Of a stretch of 64,000 nt of DNA, positions 13,367 through 21,101 are shown piece after piece. A program made the translations under genes and the position numbers. Position 1 is the first letter of the stretch, and every line of letters starts with the position of its first letter. The notes below the pieces were generated by a model. The model searched no databases and was not told the DNA's origin. It was given only the letters and a program-made list of their open reading frames with translations. This DNA comes from Crambe crambe (taxonomy: Eukaryota > Porifera > Demospongiae > Poecilosclerida > Crambeidae), in NCBI GenBank assembly GCA_963924555.1, contig OZ004598.1:5430858-5494857 (forward strand), written 5' to 3'.

Positions 13367-15054
13367 ATGTCGTCTCCTCCATCTGCTGTACCATCAGTAC
13401 AGAAGGTAACAAAAATCTTAGTAGAACAAAAGGATTTAAATCTGTTGACTTTTCCCTACAGCTATTGGATGAAAATGCCCAACTGATAAGAGTAAGTATT
13501 ACTTGTATTGTTTTATACTCAGTTTCATGGTATGGATGTGTAGGCTCTTGTGGAAAACATGTCTATCAAAGGGAAGGCCATGGAGTGCATCCAGTGAGTA
13601 ACAAACCTATGTGATATCATTCAAATGGTAGTCTGGCATAGCCGCCCCTCGTGCAATAAGACCGAAGGGTCTGGTGACTCCAGCATACTGGACCAGTTCT
13701 TGTGGAATTCAATTGTCACGTTGCGCATGCGTATACTTGAAGTTTGCATGCAGGCTTCCAGTCTTGTATCTCTAACGCTTGGCTGCCTCCTTTGCAGCGG
13801 TTGAAACGGTCATCAATCATATTTCTATCCAGATGTGGTCAGATCTAAGTCACTATACTGATTTTGAAGCTTGCAAGGCTTTTAGTCTGTCGCATCCTAA
13901 CGCTTAGGCTTTTAGTCTGTCGTATTATTGTCGTATCCTAACACTTGGGTCTTAGCTGCCTCCTCTGTGTAGCATCTCGAATCGCTTGAACAGCCATCAT
14001 GTGACATGGTTAGGTTTTTGTGGTTAAATAACGTTGTGTGGTTAGTTAATTGGCCAGTGCTAGATTCTGGCGCTAGAACTGATCTGGTATGCTGGAGTCA
14101 CCAGACCCTTTCCCCTTCCCTTGGGTTGGTAAAGGGTCAGCTACGCCAGACTAATTCAAACGGGTGACAAAAATAGTGACCCATCCTTTAGAAGTTGTCA
14201 GTATACGAATTTATCTCCCCTCGATCACAGGTATCAACAAAGCCTTCACAAGAACCTGGTCTACTTGGCCAGCTTGGCAGACCCCTCCCTCAATATGCAA
14301 ACTGCACTTCCTGTAAGCTAAAAGCTCACTTTAGAACAGGCTAGCATGTCCTTAATTTGGAGTGTTGTGGTCGAGTTGTGTTATGACACTTTGTTATCAC
14401 TGTGCAGCCACCTGGAAGCAAGCAGAGGCCACCTCCCTCCCAAGCCCAAGGAGGACAGCACACAGCTTCTTCAACCTCCACCACAGCATCTCAGTCAACT
14501 GCAGCAGGAGGAGGGGTTCCTGGTCACATGACCACATCCTCAATGATTCAGAGACAGCCTCAGGCACCTTCCAGCAACACAGGTGCTCCGGGCTCTTCTG
14601 AGGTGCAAGGCATAAGTCCAGCAGGAGGTGAGTAAATATTCAACGGTCACAGTAGAGTCTCTTCCTTTAGTGGATAAAAAAACCTTGTACAGGTCAGTTT
14701 GGTGGTGCTGGTGGTGGAAATAAAGGTTACGGGGGAGGATCCATGTGGAGTGGGAGAGGTCAGGCAGACCCTTATGCTATGCAGAGACCGCCAATGGGTG
14801 CAATGGGGGGAGGAGGTGGTTACCAGATGGGGATGTCTCCCGATCAGCTCCGTATGCGGCAGGAGCAGATGATCGCAGCACAGCAAGCACGCCGCATGCA
14901 GCAGTCAGTGGGAGGAGCCATGTATCCCCCCAGGGGAGGAGGTCCGCCCCTTCCTCCAGGCATGATGCCTCAAGGACATCAACCAGGAATGCCTCCGAGC
15001 TATCCACAAAATCCCCATTCCATTCCACCTGGAACCAGACCCATGAGGCCATGA
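13367..15054 (+). CDS. SS18: SS18, SWI/SNF (BAF) subunit
   Basis: SS18 (SYT) is a coactivator subunit of BAF chromatin-remodelling complexes. The first four coding exons encode the SNH domain: MSSPPSAVPSVQK, LLDENAQLIR, ALVENMSIKGKAMECIQ and YQQSLHKNLVYLASLADPS. The rest is a Gln/Gly/Pro/Met-rich low-complexity tail with PPMGAMGGGGGYQMGMSPD, LRMRQEQMIAAQQARRMQQ and PPLPPGMMPQGHQPGMPP. It is shorter than the vertebrate QPGY domain and poor in Tyr, but of the same character. It ends in TRPMRP. The start at 13367 matches the family's Met-Ser start. The intron after the third coding exon is unusually large (about 620 bases) because it carries a 525-bp MITE. It shares a promoter with ATMIN. Confidence 0.92.
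13629..14153. mobile_element. 525-bp MITE in SS18 intron
   Basis: The ends are TAGTCTGGC and GCCAGACTA. Subterminal arms share the 23-base inverted match AGGGTCTGGTGACTCCAGCATAC, around 13668-13690 and in reverse complement around 14088-14108. The flanks ATTCAAATGG (13619-13628) and ATTCAAACGG (14154-14163) form a 10-base target duplication with one difference. The interior has short repeats (TTTTAGTCTGTCG, CTAACGCTTAGG) and no coding frame, so it is a non-autonomous DNA transposon. The duplication size would fit a Mutator-like transposase. The right arm also contains the word GGTAAAGGGTC. Confidence 0.8.
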
Positions 15055-15444
15055 AATGTAGATGTGGTCTCACTATATACATTCATATTGACCCACTTCA
15101 TTAATCTTTGTTTTCTCACCATTATTGGCTCAAAACTTTGTTCACCTTCACAATATACACACCACTCATTGGCTAGCTGCCCCTGTCAGGGAGTCATCAA
15201 CTCTGATGTATACATGAACATAACAAATCAGAACATGCCCTAGCTCAGTTATTATCATGCAGTAATCGTACAAATTATTATTTTTGTACACATGATATTG
15301 AAATCATAATAGTACTCACTCAGTACATATATGGCATACTGCATGCATGGCAGTCATGTGATAGGGTTATATGAAACTATAGAAGCAGTAACTTGTGTAT
15401 TGTCAAGATTAAAGCCAAGACGTCTGTTTCAGCTATATAATACC
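15055..15444. other. Intergenic region between SS18 and the first 8-TM gene
   Basis: This holds the SS18 3'UTR and the upstream region of the first 8-TM gene. It is AT-rich. An in-frame ATG at 15331 could extend that gene by 38 residues, but the tandem paralog aligns from the ATG at 15445. No other gene is seen. Confidence 0.5.
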
Positions 15445-16566
15445 ATGAAGGCATTTTATGGACCGTATCGAAAACTAGTCCTGCTCCCAGTGGTGACCTT
15501 CGCTTTAGGATGGTTGACTTACCTGTCTGGTTTCATCATCCTCATGTATAATGAAGACCACTCCTCTCCTGTTGCTAACTTAGACCATGTCCCTCACTAT
15601 GTGGTCACAACTTGTGGCCCTTTCCTTGTCGTTCTGGCTGTTCTCCATGCTGCTGTTCTCCCAAGTTTTATCAGTGCTCTTCTAGGCTTCTTTGGTGCAA
15701 TACTCAGTGTTATCAACTTCTCATGTGCAGGGTATGTTCTTTATTCTTCTGGTTTAAGTATATTTGAGTCTGGAGAAGAAGCCAATATAGATATTAAGTT
15801 CATGCTTATATTTGTGGGCTGTATTTTAACTGGAGTCTCCTGGACTTTTATCTTGATGTTGTGGAATTGCTTTACGTACAAACGTTTGAGTAACAGCCAT
15901 ATTAATGATGACTATGTTATTGATGAGGAGGGGAACATGGCAACCCCTCCAGAAGTGCCTAAAGACCCACCTCTCTTGGCCGGAGTTGCTCGCAAAGTGG
16001 CTATTGTATTTCTAGTACTTCAAACTGGTTGCTGGTGCTTTTTCATCTCAGGAGTTGATGCTGAGGTTCACAATGGCACTTTGGTGGAGAAAGATGGATT
16101 TGAAGAACTGAGTCTTCACTTCAGCACATGGATAGCAAGTACTGTTGGAGCTCTTCTGATCATTGCAGCAGTCATGCATGCTGGAGCAACTGGAGGAGCC
16201 AGTACAGCTATGGGTGTCTTCACCTCCCTACTGAGTATGCTCTTCCTTACATGTATGGGCTACATAGTCAATGACCATGCTGCTAGTGTATATCAAGAGT
16301 GCTATGGGACTACTCTAAGATGCTTCATTTCTGAAATTCCCAAGTATATACTGTATCAACTGTGTGGAGGGCTGGGAACATGTGTGCTGTGGGCATGTGT
16401 GTTAGCCTTATGGCCCTTCTATTACAAGGCTGATGAGAATATTGGAGAACTGCGCAGGAAGAGACGACAACAGAGGAATTACCTCTTACGAATCCAGGAA
16501 CAACCTTCTCATGAAAGAATTCCTCTATTAAGTGATGAGGATAAGCCTTCTACTCCAACTCTGTAG
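15445..16566 (+). CDS. 8-TM membrane protein, tandem copy 1
   Basis: An intronless frame of 373 residues from the ATG at 15445 (MKAFYGPYRKL), chosen because it aligns with the start of the downstream paralog (MRFFYGKHRRL). An upstream in-frame ATG at 15331 is possible. Eight hydrophobic segments are visible and fall into two groups of four, separated by a polar loop with INDDYVIDEEGN. The halves resemble each other: LGWLTYLSGF against GCWCFFISG, VLHAAVLPSFISALLG against VMHAGATGGASTAMGV, and CAGYVLY against CMGYIVN. A motif ARKVAIVF opens the second half, and the C-terminus LWPFYYK leads into a basic cytoplasmic-looking tail (RRKRRQQRN). I do not recognise the family and make no claim of function. 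Confidence 0.85.
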   Translation: MKAFYGPYRKLVLLPVVTFALGWLTYLSGFIILMYNEDHSSPVANLDHVPHYVVTTCGPFLVVLAVLHAAVLPSFISALLGFFGAILSVINFSCAGYVLYSSGLSIFESGEEANIDIKFMLIFVGCILTGVSWTFILMLWNCFTYKRLSNSHINDDYVIDEEGNMATPPEVPKDPPLLAGVARKVAIVFLVLQTGCWCFFISGVDAEVHNGTLVEKDGFEELSLHFSTWIASTVGALLIIAAVMHAGATGGASTAMGVFTSLLSMLFLTCMGYIVNDHAASVYQECYGTTLRCFISEIPKYILYQLCGGLGTCVLWACVLALWPFYYKADENIGELRRKRRQQRNYLLRIQEQPSHERIPLLSDEDKPSTPTL

Positions 16567-16952
16567 ATAGTTGTGTGTGCGTGATAAAGTTTCCATACGT
16601 ATATACGTGATGCATGAACTGCGCGTGCGCGCGCATGCTCAGTTTTTAATTTTGGTTTTTGTTGTTTTTTTACGAGTGAGCGAGAGCTTTCTCGTAGGAT
16701 GGCAACACAATTGCAATCCATGCCAATCCCATGCCTAAAGGATACTGCCTCCTTGGGATCGCAGGACCAGACGTCTGGCTAGATCGAAAATAAATCTGCG
16801 CGCGTCCACGTGATCACTGATCGATCGTGAGTAATCGCGCGCGCATGATCATGGGTGCTCGGAAATATACGGAATGAGCGCAGCTCATTTACGGAAATTA
16901 TTATGGAACAACAGTGGACTGAATTTTTCTGAGCAGTTACAACTTGTTGGAG
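16567..16952. promoter_or_regulatory. Spacer between the 8-TM genes, with GCGC tracts and CACGTGATCAC
   Basis: Two alternating purine-pyrimidine tracts (GCGCGTGCGCGCGCATGC near 16621, and GCGCGCGCATGATCATGG near 16838) surround a CACGTG E-box at about 16807-16812 inside CACGTGATCAC. The same 11-mer occurs in the NUDCD1/PSMB5 promoter. No gene is seen. Promoter function for the second copy is inference. Confidence 0.4.
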
Positions 16953-18014
16953 ATGCGTTTCTTCTACGGGAAGCACAGAAGACTGTCCATATTTCCTATT
17001 TTTTTATTCCTCGCCGGATGGGTCATTTATCTGGTTGGATTCCTCAAAAGAATGATCAACCCCTACCAGAGGTGGGGCAACTATCCAGCAATGGCTGCTG
17101 CTTGTCTGGCACCACTGATAGCCATTGCAGCTCTACTGCAGTCTTGTCTCAGCGGTCCCCTCAGCGCAACCATGGGCTCCCTCACTGCTGCAGGTACCGT
17201 TATATTTCTCGTATCTCTTGGCAACAGTAGCATCACGTCAGCCACATCGCTGTATCACTACAACTCTACGACAGAGGAACTCTCCATTGCTTATCCTTCA
17301 TGTACTCTCATTGGAAGCATAATATGCAGTCTCTCTCTCACTGTACTGCTCAGTCTGTGGGGTTGCTACAGAGATCCTGTATCTGCTCGCTATGCAACCT
17401 TACAGGATGACGACGATGATGCGAATCCTCATGGAAGCAGTGACCTTTGCCCTGGCCTTGCTCGGAAAGTGGCCATTGGATGTATCATCTTCTCATGTTT
17501 GGGTTGGTGTTTGATGGTGGGAGGTCACTTTTTCATGGTGAAAGATTCCACTTATGACGTTGGTTTCTTCAAGCACGATTTTGGGGAATGGAGTAGTTTT
17601 GTGCTCACACCCCTGCTCTTCATATTTGCCATCATTCATGCTTCCAGCTCAGGACCAGCCAGTTCAGTAATGGGTATAGTCAATGCTCTCCTGAATGGGT
17701 TTGTATTGATTTCTATTGGTTACCTTGTCGTTCACGATTGGGGTGCTTGGCTTGCACAACGTTGCTCTTCAACATGTGACTTTGCTGTTCCTCAAAACCA
17801 TGCTGCTCTCTGTGAGATCATTGGTGTCTTTCTGACGTGCTTCTTTTGGGGTTGTGTGTTGGGGCTGTGGCCATTCTACAAGAAACAAAGCAAACAGGAA
17901 GGTTCTCATAGCATCAATATATCTTTAGGCTATAATCTTCAGAGAGGATCCACAGGCCATGATTTACACCACAGTCGTCAAATGGAAGAAGATGCAGAAC
18001 CACTTGAACTTTAA
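16953..18014 (+). CDS. 8-TM membrane protein, tandem copy 2
   Basis: An intronless 353-residue paralog of the upstream gene, with the start at 16953 (MRFFYGKHRRLSIFPIFLFL). Shared landmarks are the opening FYGxxR, LARKVAI at the start of the second half, IIHASSSGPASSVMGI matching VMHAGATGGASTAMGV, SIGYLV matching CMGYIV, and the closing CVLGLWPFYKK. Eight hydrophobic segments occur in a 4+4 arrangement with an Asp-rich loop (QDDDDDAN) between the halves. The copies are strongly diverged, so the tandem duplication is old. The next gene downstream is convergent, 155 bases away. The function is unknown; it could be a transporter, a receptor or a 4-TM scaffold doublet. Confidence 0.87.
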   Translation: MRFFYGKHRRLSIFPIFLFLAGWVIYLVGFLKRMINPYQRWGNYPAMAAACLAPLIAIAALLQSCLSGPLSATMGSLTAAGTVIFLVSLGNSSITSATSLYHYNSTTEELSIAYPSCTLIGSIICSLSLTVLLSLWGCYRDPVSARYATLQDDDDDANPHGSSDLCPGLARKVAIGCIIFSCLGWCLMVGGHFFMVKDSTYDVGFFKHDFGEWSSFVLTPLLFIFAIIHASSSGPASSVMGIVNALLNGFVLISIGYLVVHDWGAWLAQRCSSTCDFAVPQNHAALCEIIGVFLTCFFWGCVLGLWPFYKKQSKQEGSHSINISLGYNLQRGSTGHDLHHSRQMEEDAEPLEL

Positions 18015-18169
18015 TTATCGTTTTGCCTTATATTACATAATTCACATCATTATGTTCTAGTTCTCCCACCTGACCATGTGACCAAATTTCTTTTACACAT
18101 TAATTTTATCAAGATGTCATTGAATTGGTTGTGGCTAAGACAGATAACATTGGAGGCCATAGCCCACCT

Positions 18170-20451
18170 CTAGGCATGACACTGAGCAACTCTTGCATGA
18201 TTGTAAGTGGATTGTGATTCTGGACATGTGGTGTTGAAATCTGAATTGTCTGAGTATGAATTGGCCAGTGTCTCCAACTTCTCAATACAATGTCTGTGAG
18301 ATTTCGTCAATACAGTTTCATCCAGCAAGCCACGAACCATTGCTAAGATGAAGCCTGGCACTTCTATTGGCTTTACAGGGTCAAAATAATCATCAAAACC
18401 ACTTTTTGTCTTCCCTTCAAGTCTTGTCATGGCTTGATGTGACCCAAGCTTACTGCTATATTAACAAATACAGCACTCAATGTTTATTAATTTGACTTGT
18501 AACTCCAACTGATAACTTACCTAGATTGGTAAACCAAGTAGAGAGACTTTATTAAAGTTTCTCGTAAATATTTTGCTTCATTCCAAGTAAGGTTCATACA
18601 CAAATGCTCCATTAGTGCCTGCAGTCAATCATGCTTACCACACTTATCATGATATCTATATCACTTACAGAGAAGTAGGATTGGAGGTCGTCAGAATGAC
18701 TGACCAATTGAAGGAGGAGTTTGTAACATCCAGCATGAGTAGAAAAACCCCAGCCTGTCTTCTCACTGAGCATGTGCAGTGCTAGGTCCTGGTCACCAAT
18801 GACTACAGCACTCCTAATTAAGTAGTCGTAGAGAAGTGGTCTCCATGTACAATCTAAAATAAAGTGAATAGTGAATTGTAAGGATGAATTAAGTCAGAGG
18901 GCTCTAGGCTACCTCTTCTTTTTCTCTTATCCACTATCTTCATCTGGTCCAATCTCTCTTCTGCTTTACGGAACTGCATTGAATTATAAGCACACAAGAT
19001 AAAACAAAAAGGCTGGCAAGAGACTTAACACGTACCATTGCTTGGTAGCCTTCCAGACCAGACAAACAGATCAGGACTTTGCTCATCTCTGCATACACCC
19101 AAGGAGGGGGTTTCCCATTGTAAGCTTCAATAGTTGCTATGGTTAAAAACATGCAGAATGTTAACACTGCTCCTCAACATCACATGATGTCTATGAACCT
19201 GAGAGGACTCTTGCACAGAGCTGAACTGTCACTCTCTCGTCCTTTAAGAAAGCTCTTCGCATCATAACAAGGGTTAGGTTCTCATACACCTAAAGATAAA
19301 GCATTATAGGACATCAGTGCTAAAGTACGGCAAAATTGACCCTGATATGCTGCCAGACCGCTCAAATTACTTGAGAACTGGGCTTACCTTCCAAGAGGGA
19401 GCTACCCTATATCTGACAGTGATGGAGTTGAAGACATTCATTGCCCAATGAAGCTGGTAGGTTCTTGTGAAAGTGTTGATCAGGAACTCGTAGGTTTGTA
19501 TTGAGGGAGGAGTATTGGTGATGTGCAAGTGCCAGGTAAAGAGATCCATAGCCCTTGTGGCTCGCTTGTCAACAGTTAAGGATGCTGACAGCTGCTCTTC
19601 CTGCAGCCTGGACAAAGAGGTTGAGAAAATGCTGGAGCCGATGTGATGGCTATTTAAGTAACACTTACAACCATGGCCTATCACTGGCCACATCCACAAG
19701 CAGCAGACTAATGATGTGGATTTGGTTCTTAGAAGTTGCTAGTTGAAGAGAGCTCAGGAGGATTTCTTTGACTTCCTCCTTGCCGCAGTCAGCTATCATC
19801 ATGCCACAAAGTAATTGGAAGGTGTTCGAGAGGGATCTGGAATCTTCTAATCCTCCCTGGAGACACAGGCACAGCTTCAAAATTGCACTGTACTGATGTC
19901 TAAAGAAAGAAAGAAAGAAAGAAAGAAAGAAAAACATTTCACTATGTGCCCTATCAATGAACCTGTTTTACGAACCGGTTTAAGACATTTCCTCCTGCTC
20001 TGGCTTTCCTTACCAAATTCATTACATGGTCCACAGACACGCCCACTTCTCCCCAATCGTTTGATCTTTCTTTCATACCACTCCGGATCCAATCCCATGA
20101 CTCCAGAAAGTTTCCACTTCCTGATGTCTTGTCAATGTACGGTTGACGTCTCTTGTAAGACTGACGCAGGAAATCTTTGAGGCCAGGACCTGGTATGAGA
20201 TGGGTGGAATTTTGCATGAAGATGCAGAGTTTGTAGGCAGCCTGAGAAGCAAGTTTGTTGGCTGAAGGGAAGAGAGACAGCATGTTAATGGCTGCCCCCA
20301 ACTGGTGGACTCCTGTATCACGGCTTGTTGGAATGTGTCCAGTGGGAGGAAAGTAGGAAAATATTGAGTCAGCAGTCCTTGATACATCTTGAGGTTGCAT
20401 TTGAGCTATTCTAAGTCCTCTTTCTATTAATGAACGTATCATTTGAGCCAT
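18170..20451 (-). CDS. PPR/TPR-like helical-repeat protein, unidentified
   Basis: About nine exons read on the minus strand. The first (from 20451) begins MAQMIRSLIERGLRIAQMQP, and the last ends NHARVAQCHA at 18170. The protein is almost entirely alpha-helical. Stretches such as IQTYEFLINTFTRTYQLHWA with MNVFNSI, and WRPLLYDYLIRSAVVIGDQD with LALHML, have the helix-turn-helix pattern of pentatricopeptide repeats. A mitochondrial RNA-related role is therefore possible but not shown, and I do not recognise the orthology group. The 5' coding end contains a 42-base tandem duplication that includes the start codon. Exon borders inside the gene are approximate. It is divergent from the small one-TM gene with 76 bases between starts. 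Confidence 0.65.
19901..19932. repeat. (AAAG)8 microsatellite
   Basis: A short pure tetranucleotide tract lying just upstream, in the sense direction, of an acceptor of the helical-repeat gene. Read on the minus strand it is a CTTT tract that serves as the polypyrimidine tract. Confidence 0.9.
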
Positions 20452-20481
20452 TCTAAGTCCTCTTTCTATTAATGAACGCCT
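20398..20481 (-). repeat. 42-base in-frame tandem duplication at a start codon
   Basis: Copies at 20398-20439 and 20440-20481 are nearly identical and encode the duplicated peptide SLIERGLR-M/I-AQM. The upstream copy carries the ATG now used as the start; the downstream copy has ATA at the same place. A stop codon lies in frame just above the upstream copy. Confidence 0.85.
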
Positions 20482-20491
20482 TTATGCAGTC

Positions 20492-20502
20492 GACCCTGTA
20501 CC
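20492..20502 (+). promoter_or_regulatory. GACCCTGTACC, variant of the promoter word
   Basis: One mismatch from GACCCTTTACC, located in the 76-base shared promoter between the helical-repeat gene and the small one-TM gene, 25 bases before the latter's ATG. Confidence 0.3.
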
Positions 20503-20527
20503 TAATTCAAAATCGACTAATCTTTTC

Positions 20528-20839
20528 ATGAAACGATCTTTACCAAATAGGGATCAAAGTTTGGGAGAGATGGTTTCCAGATGGATGCCTAGATTTTCGA
20601 TGAAGGCTGTGGCAATTGGCTGGTAAGTTTAATCATTTTATAGTGGCGGTGACAAGCTCTACTTACTTATGTTTAGGGTGGTTGTGATAATATCAGGAGT
20701 GAGTTCCTTTATCTTGTGCAAGAGGGATATTGATCGACAGAGACTTCAACTCATGAAGGAAGAACAAGGAATCACAAGAGCTCAACTTAAAGCTAGACAG
20801 CCTCCAAAAATAATACGCAATGTTGCCAGGAACAACTAG
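20528..20839 (+). CDS. Small single-pass membrane protein, 85 residues
   Basis: Two exons (20528-20622 and 20677-20839) joined by a 54-base GT-AG intron. The start MKRSLPNRDQSLGEMV is followed by SRWMPRFSMKAVAIGW and the hydrophobic VVVIISGVSSFIL. A charged helix KRDIDRQRLQLMKEEQ and a basic C-terminus with RQPPKIIRNVARNN complete it. The layout of one N-terminal TM helix followed by a K/R/D-rich segment with DRQRL is reminiscent of small mitochondrial inner-membrane assembly factors such as PET117, but the match is too weak to name. It lies convergent to TAF4, 262 bases away. Confidence 0.6.
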
Positions 20840-21101
20840 TTACAAGACCGATCTATTAAAAAATTTGCATTCATGACCTTTTATACCTCCCTCCATTATT
20901 GTAGTAAATTGCTAATGAAAATGAATTTTTTGATGTCAGTTATGAAAGTCTAATAAATAATTGTGGTGAATTGGCGTATACAGGGGAAAAAAGAATTCGA
21001 CTAATTTAGAACAAACTGTTGTGAATTGTGACAGAATAGAATATGTTGTAGAGTGGGGAAATGGAAACAATATAAACCAAACAGGAGTGATTGACATCAG
21101 A

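Noticed and set aside
15331-15444. N-terminal extension of the first 8-TM gene
   Set aside because: The 38 extra residues are not present in the paralog, whose alignment begins at the ATG at 15445; kept only as an alternative start.
16737-16745. U12-type donor GTATCCTTT on the minus strand
   Set aside because: It lies in the spacer between two plus-strand intronless genes with no exon on the minus strand.
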